The notes under the pieces: generated by a model | Told to the model about the DNA's origin: nothing | What the model saw: only the letters and a program-made list of their open reading frames with translations | Database searches by the model: none | Program-made: the position numbers and the translations under genes | Source of the DNA: Clostridiales bacterium UBA6468 | GTDB taxonomy: Bacteria; Bacillota; Clostridia; Oscillospirales; Oscillospiraceae | Direction of reading: 5' to 3' | NCBI GenBank assembly: GCA_002436765.1 | Contig: DJNI01000094.1 | Coordinates: 11,041-34,112 of the forward strand | DNA length: 23,072 nt | Shown here: positions 14,364 through 22,186 of the stretch, in pieces | How positions within the stretch are numbered: position 1 is the stretch's first letter | Layout: each line of letters opens with the position of its first letter

Positions 14364-16802
14364 ATGTATTTCGGCCATTTTGACGACCAGCAGCGGGAAT
14401 ACGTGATCACCGATGCCCGCACGCCCCTTCCGTGGATCAACTATCTCGGCAGCGAGGATTTCTTCGCCCTTTTGTCCAACACGGCGGGCGGCTACTGCTT
14501 CTACCGGGACGCACGGCTGCGCCGCCTCACCCGCTACCGCTACAACAACTGCCCGACCGATCAGGAGGGCTTCCGTTTCTATATCAAAGACGGCGGCACG
14601 GTCTGGAACCCCGGCTGGCAGCCCACCAAGACGGAGCTGGACGGCTACACCTGCCGCCACGGCCTTGGCTACAGCGTGATCGAGGGGCAAAAAAACGGCG
14701 TTTCGGCCGTTCAGACGCTTCTGGTTCCCCAGGGCGATAACTGCCTGCTCATCCGGCTGACGCTGAAAAACGAAGCAGACGCAGAAAAAACGTTGGACGT
14801 TTTCCCGTATGTTGAGTTCTGCCTATGGGACGCAATGGACGACGGCTCCAATTTCCAGCGGAACTTCTCCATCGGCGAGGTGGAGATCGAGCCGGACGCG
14901 ATCTACCACAAAACGGAATACCGGGAGCGGCGGAACCACTACGCCGTCCTCTGGGCAAACCGCCCCTATGACGGCTTTGATACCGCCCGGGACGCATTCG
15001 TCGGCCTTTACGGCTCTCCGGCTCTGCCGCAGGCCGTTGCCGCCGGGCGCTGCACCGACTCCGTCGCCCACGGCTGGGCGCCGGTGGGCGCGATGCAGTT
15101 CCACGTGACGCTGCTTCCCGGCGAGGAGCAGACGCTGGTGCTGGGACTCGGCTATATCGAAAATCCGGAAGCCGAAAAATTTTCCGCTCCGGGGGTGATC
15201 AACAAGGCGCGCGCCCGGGAAATGATCGCCCGTTATCACACGCCGGGGCAGTTTGACGATGCGATGAACGCCCTGCGCGCCTACTGGGACGGTCTGCTTG
15301 CCAATTATCACGTCGTCACCGGTGACGAAAAGGTTGACCGGATGGTCAATATCTGGAACCAGTATCAGTGTATGGTCACGTTCAATATGAGCCGGTCTGC
15401 CAGCTATTTTGAAAGCGGCATGGGGCGAGGCATGGGCTTCCGGGATTCGTGCCAGGATCTGCTGGGCTTTGTCCACATTATCCCCCAGCGCGCAAGAGAG
15501 CGGATTCTGGACATTGCCGCCACCCAGTTCCCGGACGGCAGCGCCTATCACCAGTACCAGCCCCTTACGAAGAAAGGGAATCTCGCGGTGGGCAGCGGCT
15601 TCAACGACGATCCGCTGTGGCTGATCGCGGGGGTGGACGCTTATCTGCGGGAGACCGGCGACTGGACGATCCTGGACGAAAATGTGACCTTCGACTGCGA
15701 CCCGGACAATTCCGCGCCCCTTATGGAGCATCTGCGCCGCAGCTTCCGGTTCACCTGCACCCACCTGGGTCCCCACGGCCTGCCGCTCATCGGCCGCGCC
15801 GACTGGAACGACTGTCTGAATCTCAACTGCTTCTCCGCCCACCCGGGGGAAAGCTTCCAGATCACAGGCCCCAGCGAGGGGCCTGTGGCGGAGTCCGTGT
15901 TCATCGCGGGTATGTTTGTCAAATACGGCAGGGCGTATGCCGACATCTGCCGTCACCTTGATCTGGCCGGGGAAGCGGCGGATGCCGCAGAGGCGGTGGC
16001 AAAAATGGAACAGGCCGTGCTGGACGCGGGCTGGGACGGTGCCTGGTTCCGCAGAGCCTACGACGCCTTCGGCGCACCGGTGGGAAGCAAGGAATGTGCA
16101 GAAGGGCAGATCTTCATCGAGCCCCAGGGTATGTGCGTCATGGCCGGTATCGGTAAGGAAAACGGTGAGGCTGCCAAAGCGCTCAGGAGCGTACAAGAAC
16201 GCCTCGACAGCAAATTCGGCATTGTTCTTTTGCAGCCTGCCTACACGAAATACTATCTCAATCTTGGCGAAATCAGCTCTTATCCCCCGGGATATAAGGA
16301 AAACGCCGGTATTTTCTGCCACAACAACCCCTGGATCACCTGCGGAGAGACCGTCCTGGGACACGGCGCCCGCGCCTTTGAAACCTACCGGAAGATCTGC
16401 CCGGCCTATCTGGAATCGGTCAGCGAGATCCACCGCACAGAGCCTTATGTCTACAGCCAGATGGTCGCGGGTAAGGACGCGCCGACCTTCGGCGAGGCCA
16501 AAAACAGCTGGCTTACCGGCACGGCCGCCTGGACGTTCGTGTCCATCTCTCAGGCGATCCTCGGCGTACAGCCGGAGCTGGACGGTCTGCGGATCGATCC
16601 CTGCATCCCGCCGGAATGGAAAACCATCACACTGACACGGCGCTTCCGGGGCGCACAGTACCACATCTCCATCGAAAACCCGGACGGCGCGGAACACGGC
16701 GTAGGAGCGCTGTACGTGGACGGAAAGCCGCAGGGCGGGAATCTCATTGCTCCCGCCGCACCGGGCAGCGTCGTTTCGGTGCGCGTCGTCATGGGGAACT
16801 GA
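14364..16802 (+). CDS. Cellobiose phosphorylase (GH94)
   Basis: This cytoplasmic enzyme splits cellobiose with phosphate into glucose 1-phosphate and glucose, saving ATP. It has 812 residues, the length of characterised bacterial cellobiose phosphorylases. The N-terminal beta-sandwich (about 1-300; TPLPWINYLG, NTAGGYCFYRDARLRRLTRYRYNN) is followed by an (alpha/alpha)6 barrel with the GH94 active site GRADWNDCLNLNCF, where Asp483 is the likely general acid. MSRSASYFESGMGRGMGFRD, SAYHQYQPLTKKGN, NDDPLWLI and PPGYKENAGIFCHNNPWI are also close to the Clostridium thermocellum enzyme as I recall it. That makes cellobiose more likely than cellodextrin or chitobiose. ATG 14364 follows AAGGAGGAG; an in-frame ATG at 14328 lacks a site. 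It heads a two-gene operon with the beta-glucosidase and is probably repressed by the LacI-family protein. Confidence 0.94.
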   Translation: MYFGHFDDQQREYVITDARTPLPWINYLGSEDFFALLSNTAGGYCFYRDARLRRLTRYRYNNCPTDQEGFRFYIKDGGTVWNPGWQPTKTELDGYTCRHGLGYSVIEGQKNGVSAVQTLLVPQGDNCLLIRLTLKNEADAEKTLDVFPYVEFCLWDAMDDGSNFQRNFSIGEVEIEPDAIYHKTEYRERRNHYAVLWANRPYDGFDTARDAFVGLYGSPALPQAVAAGRCTDSVAHGWAPVGAMQFHVTLLPGEEQTLVLGLGYIENPEAEKFSAPGVINKARAREMIARYHTPGQFDDAMNALRAYWDGLLANYHVVTGDEKVDRMVNIWNQYQCMVTFNMSRSASYFESGMGRGMGFRDSCQDLLGFVHIIPQRARERILDIAATQFPDGSAYHQYQPLTKKGNLAVGSGFNDDPLWLIAGVDAYLRETGDWTILDENVTFDCDPDNSAPLMEHLRRSFRFTCTHLGPHGLPLIGRADWNDCLNLNCFSAHPGESFQITGPSEGPVAESVFIAGMFVKYGRAYADICRHLDLAGEAADAAEAVAKMEQAVLDAGWDGAWFRRAYDAFGAPVGSKECAEGQIFIEPQGMCVMAGIGKENGEAAKALRSVQERLDSKFGIVLLQPAYTKYYLNLGEISSYPPGYKENAGIFCHNNPWITCGETVLGHGARAFETYRKICPAYLESVSEIHRTEPYVYSQMVAGKDAPTFGEAKNSWLTGTAAWTFVSISQAILGVQPELDGLRIDPCIPPEWKTITLTRRFRGAQYHISIENPDGAEHGVGALYVDGKPQGGNLIAPAAPGSVVSVRVVMGN

Positions 16803-16803
16803 T

Positions 16804-18144
16804 ATGGCATTTGGCAAGGATTTTGTCTGGGGCGCTGCCTCCAGCGCCTACCAGACGGAAGGATACCCCGCCGCGGACGGCGGCGGGGAAAGCGTCTGGG
16901 ACGTATTCTGCCGGAAGCCGGGTGCCGTCGCAAACGGAGAAGACGGTTCCGTTGCCTGCGACGGCTATCACCGCTTTGAAGAGGATATCGCCCTGCTGGC
17001 ATCACTCGGCCTTCGCGCATACCGCTTTTCCACGAGCTGGGCGCGCATCGACCCCAAGGGCGACGGCCGCTGGAACGAAGCGGGTCTTCGCTACTATGAC
17101 CGGGTGGTGGACTGCTGTCTGCGGCATGGCGTTACACCGTGGATGACGCTCTATCACTGGGAGCTGCCCCAGGCGCTGGAAGCTGGGGGCGGCTGGCTGC
17201 GCCGGGAGACGGCAGAGGCCTTTGCCCGCTTTGCGGGCAGGATGGCGCGGCATTTTGGCGGCCGTGTTTCCCGTTTCATCACGCTCAACGAGCCGCAGAT
17301 CGTTCTCAAGCTCGGCTATTGCGACGGCGTCCACGCGCCGGGCAGGCGCTGTCCTCTGCCGCAGCTCGTGCAGTGCTGGAAAAGCCTGATGCTTGCCCAT
17401 GGGCTTGCCTTCCGTGCGATCCGAAGCGCCGCGCCCGGTGCGCAGATCGGCATTGCCTCCACCGGGAAGCTCTGCTATCCCCACAGCCCTTCCGGCGAGG
17501 AAGCGGCGCGGGAGGAAACCTTCCGTCTGACGGATGCCGATTGGATGTTCACCCATCCCATCACGCTCGACGCCGTGTGCTTCGGCCGCGTCGAGCCGGA
17601 GCCGGGGGCACTTTCGTCTCTTATGCGGAAGATCTCACAGGAGGATTGGGACATCATGCACGCCGTCCCCGACTTCATCGGCATCAATTCTTACAACGGC
17701 AGTGAGATCGCAGCCGATGCAAACGGGCGGCCGGTCTATCTGCCGCGGCCAAAGGGCTTTCCCTGCACCGCCCTCAAGTGGCCCATCACGCCGGAGATCA
17801 TGGAGTATGGCTACGCCTTCCTCTACGGGCGCTATCGGCTTCCGCTTTATGTAACGGAATGCGGCCTGAGCTGCAATGACCGGATCTATCTCGACGGGCA
17901 GGTGCACGACGCCGACCGGATCGATTTTCTGCACCGTTATCTGCTTGCGCTTCGCAAAGGCAGTGAACGCGCCGACATCCGGGGCTTCTTCCACTGGTCG
18001 CTGACCGATAATTTTGAGTGGCACAGCGGCTACGCCGAGCGCTTCGGCCTCATCTATATCGACTATCCGACACAAAAAAGGATCCCGAAGGACAGCGCCC
18101 GCTGGTTTGCGCGGGTCGTCCGGGAGAACGGGAGATCCTTATGA
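16804..18144 (+). CDS. Beta-glucosidase, glycoside hydrolase family 1
   Basis: This 446-residue cytoplasmic enzyme hydrolyses beta-glucosides or cello-oligosaccharides to glucose. The GH1 barrel spans the whole protein: FVWGAASSAYQTEG at the N-terminus, YRFSTSWARIDP, acid/base Glu163 in ITLNEP, INSYNG and nucleophile Glu352 in YVTECGLS. The C-terminal LTDNFEWHSGYAERFGLIYID has the Glu405-Trp406 pair of enzymes acting on unphosphorylated sugars, which argues against a 6-phospho-beta-glucosidase. The nucleophile motif reads TECG where most members have TENG. The ATG at 16804 begins one base after the phosphorylase stop, so the two are probably coupled; upstream in-frame starts lie inside that gene. 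The stop is only 18 bases from the convergent sortase stop, and I see no plus-strand terminator. Confidence 0.93.
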   Translation: MAFGKDFVWGAASSAYQTEGYPAADGGGESVWDVFCRKPGAVANGEDGSVACDGYHRFEEDIALLASLGLRAYRFSTSWARIDPKGDGRWNEAGLRYYDRVVDCCLRHGVTPWMTLYHWELPQALEAGGGWLRRETAEAFARFAGRMARHFGGRVSRFITLNEPQIVLKLGYCDGVHAPGRRCPLPQLVQCWKSLMLAHGLAFRAIRSAAPGAQIGIASTGKLCYPHSPSGEEAAREETFRLTDADWMFTHPITLDAVCFGRVEPEPGALSSLMRKISQEDWDIMHAVPDFIGINSYNGSEIAADANGRPVYLPRPKGFPCTALKWPITPEIMEYGYAFLYGRYRLPLYVTECGLSCNDRIYLDGQVHDADRIDFLHRYLLALRKGSERADIRGFFHWSLTDNFEWHSGYAERFGLIYIDYPTQKRIPKDSARWFARVVRENGRSL

Positions 18145-18147
18145 TAC

Positions 18148-18190
18148 AAAAAGGTGGCATGGTCAGCTCAAGGCGCAGCGTACCGCCACC
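18148..18190 (-). terminator. Possible terminator of the pilus operon, overlapping the last sortase codons
   Basis: On the minus strand GGTGGCGGT (18190-18182) can pair with ACC and GCCACC (18163-18153, with a 2-base bulge), followed directly by TTTTT (18152-18148). The loop is about 18 bases, long for an intrinsic terminator, and the 5' arm lies within the coding end of the sortase gene. It is the only U-tract hairpin seen at this junction. Confidence 0.45.
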
Positions 18191-18792
18191 CGCGTCCGGC
18201 CGCCGACCGTGCAGGTGAACAGCGTTAAGTCCCAGTCGCCGCTTTCCATTTCCTCGACCGCCGTCGGCATCAGGGTCTCCAGGGAGATCACCTCGTAGGA
18301 GAAGAGGTTTCCGTCCGCATCCGTGAACGTGACCTCGCTCCCGGCATGAAGCTGCCGGAGCCGGCCGAAATGGGAGCTGTAGTTGTGCGCCGCAACGATC
18401 AGGCTTCCGCTGTAAACGGAGCCTTCGTACCGGCAGGGCGCAACCCTCAGCTTCGGGTAGCTCCATGTGCTCATAACCGGCAGCTTCAGCTCCAGTTCCG
18501 GAATTTCCAGCACGCCGATATATTCGTAGCCGTTGACCGTTTCCGTGGGCATTTCCATATCGGGATTCAGAATATGATCCGGTACCGCTTCCTCCGGGGC
18601 GGCAGGTTCCGGGATCGGGGCAGTCTCCGGGTGCGTCGGTTCCGAAAGGACTTCCTCCAGCCGCGCAACGATCACCTTGTTTTCGGCCGCTGCCCGCTCT
18701 GATTCCCACAGATTGTATCCCGTCAGAAGAAGGGCTGCTGCAATCAGCAGCAGCCCTGTCCGGATCAGCGGTTTTCCGCCATTATGTTCCAT
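18163..18792 (-). CDS. Second sortase of the pilus cluster (class B/D-like, class uncertain)
   Basis: This 209-residue membrane-anchored transpeptidase has an N-terminal membrane segment at about residues 9-25, a charged and Pro-rich linker to about 85 and a sortase barrel at about 88-209. Catalytic residues are His136 in AAHNYSSHFG, Cys194 in LTLFTCT and probably Arg201 in GGRTRVAVRC. It lacks the C-terminal membrane helix and the TCTPYGVNTHR signature of the class C enzyme nearby, so it is a different type. The HNYSSHF block recalls class B. ATG 18792 follows GGAGGAGAAAAAGG and overlaps the end of the basal pilin gene by 11 bases, so the two are co-translated. The likely job is joining the finished pilus, through its LPQTG basal subunit, to peptidoglycan; this is inferred. 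Confidence 0.85.
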   Translation of the reverse strand: MEHNGGKPLIRTGLLLIAAALLLTGYNLWESERAAAENKVIVARLEEVLSEPTHPETAPIPEPAAPEEAVPDHILNPDMEMPTETVNGYEYIGVLEIPELELKLPVMSTWSYPKLRVAPCRYEGSVYSGSLIVAAHNYSSHFGRLRQLHAGSEVTFTDADGNLFSYEVISLETLMPTAVEEMESGDWDLTLFTCTVGGRTRVAVRCALS

Positions 18793-19768
18793 CCCTTTTT
18801 CTCCTCCGGCGCAGCAGACCGGCCGCGACAAAGGCCGGCCCGACGCACATAAGAACCGGTACCGGCCACCAGAGCTGACCGGTTTGCGGCAGCGACGGTT
18901 TACCCGGCGTTGACGGTTTCGTCGGCTGTGTCGGCGTATCCGGTGGGCTGGTCGGAACGTAGGTATTCGTCACAACAAACGTGATGCCCTCCCGGTCGAT
19001 CCGCACGGTGTAGCCGCTGAGCTCCCTTTCCGCCACCGTCCAGCGGTAGTCGTCGTCCAACTCCGTCCATGTATAGCGCCAGTTATCGTCTGCGTTCAGC
19101 GTCACCGTATCGTAGACCTCACCGTCCCGGAGAAGCTGGACGGTGATCTCCCTGGGTCGGCTGTTTTCGTGGCCGTCGTCGTCCCACACCTTCAGGACCT
19201 TCCGGGTGATGACGGCGGGGGTATCCGGGATCTCCCGCTTTTCGTGCTTGGGGCTTGCGATCACTTCATAGCTCCATGTATGTTCGCTTTGCGCCGGCAG
19301 CATCACCATGAAGGGCGCGGCGTCATAGCGGAAGCCATTCTGCCTGTGCCGCTGTCCCAGCACCAGATACAGCCCCGGCGTCAGCTTCGTATCTCCTGTG
19401 GGGAAATGCAGGAATCCGCTTTGTCCCGTCGCGCCGCTGTCCGTAGGCTCGATCTGATCCCGCAGGACATACCCCTCCAGGGTTCGGGCAAGGGCCTTCC
19501 ACGCCGCGTCGTTTCTGCCCCGGATATCCACGTTGAACTGGCGGAAGGCCGGGGTCGTGGTCAGCTCGCCGTTCTCGCCTGCGTCGGCAACCAGATAAAC
19601 GGAAAATTCCGCGCCGGCAAGCGGTACGTCTTCGTCCTGATAGGAGATCGTCAGTCTGACATCCCGGCTCAGGTCGATTGCCCCAGCCGCAGATGCGGCG
19701 GCCGGAATCAGCAGAAAAACGGCAGCCATGCTCAGAAAGAGCGCCGCTATCCGCTTATAAAGTTTCAT
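18782..19768 (-). CDS. Basal/minor pilin with Cna-B domain and LPQTG sorting signal
   Basis: This 328-residue surface protein has a signal peptide (cleavage near residues 26-28, AAASA|AG). An N-terminal beta domain (about 30-175) is followed by a Cna-B domain (about 188-270). In that domain Lys193 (VLKVWDDDG) and Asn268 (VVTNTY) are well placed for an isopeptide bond, with Glu247 (VAERE) as the acid. A Pro/Thr-rich stalk (272-292) precedes LPQTG (293-297), a membrane helix (about 300-319) and a basic tail. A proline-rich stalk next to the anchor is usual for basal pilins, which link the fibre to the wall. I chose ATG 19768 because a GGAGG site lies eight bases before it; a GTG nine bases upstream overlaps that site. 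The gene starts inside the class C sortase gene and overlaps the next sortase. Confidence 0.87.
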   Translation of the reverse strand: MKLYKRIAALFLSMAAVFLLIPAAASAAGAIDLSRDVRLTISYQDEDVPLAGAEFSVYLVADAGENGELTTTPAFRQFNVDIRGRNDAAWKALARTLEGYVLRDQIEPTDSGATGQSGFLHFPTGDTKLTPGLYLVLGQRHRQNGFRYDAAPFMVMLPAQSEHTWSYEVIASPKHEKREIPDTPAVITRKVLKVWDDDGHENSRPREITVQLLRDGEVYDTVTLNADDNWRYTWTELDDDYRWTVAERELSGYTVRIDREGITFVVTNTYVPTSPPDTPTQPTKPSTPGKPSLPQTGQLWWPVPVLMCVGPAFVAAGLLRRRRKRDGT

Positions 19769-20606
19769 CGGAATCACCTCCGTGTCTGACCGGTTTCTTG
19801 GGAAGCAAAAGAAGAATCAGAAGCAGCAGAATCGGTATTGCCACAATCGGGGCTACGATCAGCGGCTCGATTTGCAGCGCGTCCGCCGTAATGCGGACCA
19901 CCTTGGACTGCGCGATATTTTCAATCCGGTGTCCCCGCACCAGAAGGCGGTGGGTATTGACGCCGTAGGGCGTGCAGGTCACCAGCGTGCAGAGGTCCTT
20001 GCCCTCTACAATCCGCAATGACGCCGTGTCCTGGGGCTCCACAATGAGGATCCGATCCACCTCATAGGTCAGCACCTCGTCCAGCACCCGGAGCAGGAAG
20101 ATATCCCCCTCCCGCAGCTTATCCAGGTCTGTAAACAGCCTGGCAGAGGGCAGGGCGCGATGGCCGGACAGCACACAGTGGCTGCTCTCACCCCCCACCG
20201 GGAGACTGCTCCACTCCAGATGCCCCACGGCGATCTGAAGGACGGATTCCTCCGTTCCGTGGTAGACGGGAAGACTGACGCTGATCTCCGGAATCTCCAC
20301 ATAGCCCATGATGCCGAGGCCGGAAACGTTCAGCAGACGCTCGTATTCCTGTTTCTGCCCGTCGGACAGCGTAAAGCCTGTGCTGCGCGCCGGAAGGGAT
20401 CGGTTATATGCCCGCGCCGCCGACCACATTTCGTCATATTGCGCGTCATCCATCTCCGCTACGCTCCCGGTATACTCGCTGATCGCCCGGCTGGAATGGA
20501 AGGCGTTCCAATAGTCGCTGATACCGGGATACAGCAGCAAGGACAGACCCGCCAGAAGCATCAGGAACAGGAATATCGTTATGAAATTGCTTTTCTTCGA
20601 CTTCAT
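19755..20606 (-). CDS. Class C (pilin-polymerising) sortase
   Basis: This 283-residue enzyme joins pilin subunits through Lys-Thr isopeptide bonds. It has an N-terminal membrane helix (about 8-26), a catalytic barrel (about 95-230) and a C-terminal membrane helix (about 248-268), the last being a class C feature. His149 lies in LSGHRALPSARLFTDL, Cys211 in TLVTCTPYGVNTHR and Arg220 at the end of that signature. The usual Asp-Pro-aromatic lid motif that plugs the active site before the barrel is not seen; the region reads ARSTGFTLSDGQKQEY. ATG 20606 follows AAGGAGAG; the frame is open upstream into the intercistronic hairpin. It sits between the major pilin and the basal pilin, which overlaps its last 14 bases. 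Confidence 0.92.
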   Translation of the reverse strand: MKSKKSNFITIFLFLMLLAGLSLLLYPGISDYWNAFHSSRAISEYTGSVAEMDDAQYDEMWSAARAYNRSLPARSTGFTLSDGQKQEYERLLNVSGLGIMGYVEIPEISVSLPVYHGTEESVLQIAVGHLEWSSLPVGGESSHCVLSGHRALPSARLFTDLDKLREGDIFLLRVLDEVLTYEVDRILIVEPQDTASLRIVEGKDLCTLVTCTPYGVNTHRLLVRGHRIENIAQSKVVRITADALQIEPLIVAPIVAIPILLLLILLLLPKKPVRHGGDSDETL

Positions 20607-20630
20607 GCGGGGCTCTCCTTGCCGCTGCGC

Positions 20631-20655
20631 GCCGGGGAGGGAGCGCCTCCCCGGC
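20631..20655 (-). promoter_or_regulatory. Intercistronic hairpin after the major pilin gene
   Basis: A perfect 10-bp GC-rich stem (GCCGGGGAGG paired with CCTCCCCGGC) with a 5-base loop lies 27 bases after the major pilin stop and ahead of the sortase start. No U-tract follows on the minus strand. It would favour pilin over sortase message by protecting the upstream transcript or by partial termination. Confidence 0.7.
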
Positions 20656-20682
20656 ATACGGCTTTTGGGAAGATCGGAGCGG

Positions 20683-22134
20683 TTATGCTCTGCCATTCAT
20701 GCGCTTCCTGGTGACAAGCAGAACACCTGCGCCAATGACCAGAATGGATCCGAGCACATGGAAGATGGTCGTGCCCGTGCCGCCGGTGGAGGGCAGTTCG
20801 GTGCCGGAATTGTTATTGACCTTAGCAGTGACAGGAGCCAGTGTGAGGGTTTTGCCGTCTTCGCTTGTGGTTCTGACAATCTTCACTTCAACATCGTCGG
20901 CAAGCCTGTTGTAGCCGTCCGGAGCCTTGACTTCGCGCAGATAATAGGTATCCGCGTCCAGACCGGCAATCTCGATCTTGCCATTGGCATCTGTGGTCAG
21001 AAGGGTATTGGCAGGCCAGACGGTCGTGCCGTCTTCGCCAGCCGTCGGAACGGTCGCCCAACCGGTGAGCTTACCGTCCGCAACGGCAGCGGCATTGCTC
21101 TTATCCTTGCTCAGCAGGACGAACTGGGCGCCCTCCAGCGTATTGTTCTCGTTGTTATTGCCGTACTTCAGAACATCAAAGCGCCAGGTGTAGGTGATGG
21201 TTTCGCTGTCGGGGGTAGACTTCGTATTGGTGCTGTCGCCGTACTTCAGCGTACTCTTGTTTTCGTTGCCGGGCAGTCCGACCTTGGCGTTCTCATTCAG
21301 CGCGGCGGAATACCTGACATACAGCTTGGTTTCGACGGTAATCGTATCCAGATAGCTCTGCGTAAATGTGATCGTGAAGGTCTTGCCGTCGCCGGGATCG
21401 TTGTTCACGGCATAGTCGGAAGCGTTCAGCTCCTTGGTCATGGCTTCATCGGTATAGACCTTAGCATCGCCCTTATAGGTCAGACCGGCGGACATGGTAT
21501 CCTCGAACACATAGTTCTTGGCACCGGGCTGGGCGGTAATGGCGGACTTGAAGTTCACGGTCTGCCCGATGTCGGCATCGTTGGTGGAACCGTAGGTGCC
21601 GGTGGAATCCTCTTCCACGGTCTTCACGTTGGTGGGAACTTCGTTCTTTTCCTGAATTACGGGATCCGGGTTGCCGGGCGTGGTGCCAACGGCAGCCTTG
21701 GTGCCAAGGGTGGAAGTTATCAGATAGTAGCCTGCCTCAAGATTGCTGAACGTGATGTCGCCACTGCCGGATGCAGCAATGGTGTCCAAAGCCGTCAGAT
21801 TCTTTGCAAACGCTTCCGCGTCCTTTGCAAATGCGGCGACATCCGCGCCCGTTTTCCAGGTCACATAGCCCTGCGCGTCAATATTGACATAGGTCAGCCC
21901 TTTTCCATCCGGGTCTTTGAAAAAGTCTGCCCAGGCACCATTGACGGTGTAGCTGTAGGCAGTCTGGTCTTCACTGACGGACAAATCCAGGATCCTATAC
22001 AGTTTATACTGCTGACCCGCAACCGCATTTTTAACGGTAATCGTGTTGGTACCGGCGGCAAAAGCCGTTACGCTCATAGCTGCAACCATGGCCAGCGCCA
22101 CCAGGAGGCTGGCCAGTTTTTTCAAGTGTCTCAT
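20683..22134 (-). CDS. Major (backbone) pilin, fimbrial isopeptide-forming, LPSTG anchored
   Basis: This 483-residue shaft subunit has a signal peptide with cleavage near residues 26-27 (SVTAFA|A). An N1 domain (about 29-165) is followed by a D2-type isopeptide domain (about 166-312) and a Cna-B/SpaA domain (about 316-440). The junction EVPTNVKTVEED holds Lys171, a candidate isopeptide or linking lysine. The Cna-B domain has Lys323 (FDVLKYG) and the E-box YYLREVKAPDGY with Glu401. LPSTG (447-451), a membrane helix and a basic tail (RKRMNGRA) complete the sorting signal. A canonical YPKN pilin motif is not visible. ATG 22134 follows AAGGAAA; the open frame upstream runs through the intergenic gap into the tip gene. 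The class C sortase encoded next would polymerise it. Confidence 0.92.
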   Translation of the reverse strand: MRHLKKLASLLVALAMVAAMSVTAFAAGTNTITVKNAVAGQQYKLYRILDLSVSEDQTAYSYTVNGAWADFFKDPDGKGLTYVNIDAQGYVTWKTGADVAAFAKDAEAFAKNLTALDTIAASGSGDITFSNLEAGYYLITSTLGTKAAVGTTPGNPDPVIQEKNEVPTNVKTVEEDSTGTYGSTNDADIGQTVNFKSAITAQPGAKNYVFEDTMSAGLTYKGDAKVYTDEAMTKELNASDYAVNNDPGDGKTFTITFTQSYLDTITVETKLYVRYSAALNENAKVGLPGNENKSTLKYGDSTNTKSTPDSETITYTWRFDVLKYGNNNENNTLEGAQFVLLSKDKSNAAAVADGKLTGWATVPTAGEDGTTVWPANTLLTTDANGKIEIAGLDADTYYLREVKAPDGYNRLADDVEVKIVRTTSEDGKTLTLAPVTAKVNNNSGTELPSTGGTGTTIFHVLGSILVIGAGVLLVTRKRMNGRA

Positions 22135-22186
22135 AGCTCTGATTTCCTTTCCCGAAAAAAGATGATTGAAAAAGTGCTTTTTCGTG

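Noticed and set aside
19769..19777. A GTG start at 19777 for the basal pilin
   Set aside because: The GTG overlaps the GGAGGTGATT ribosome site that is correctly spaced for the ATG at 19768.
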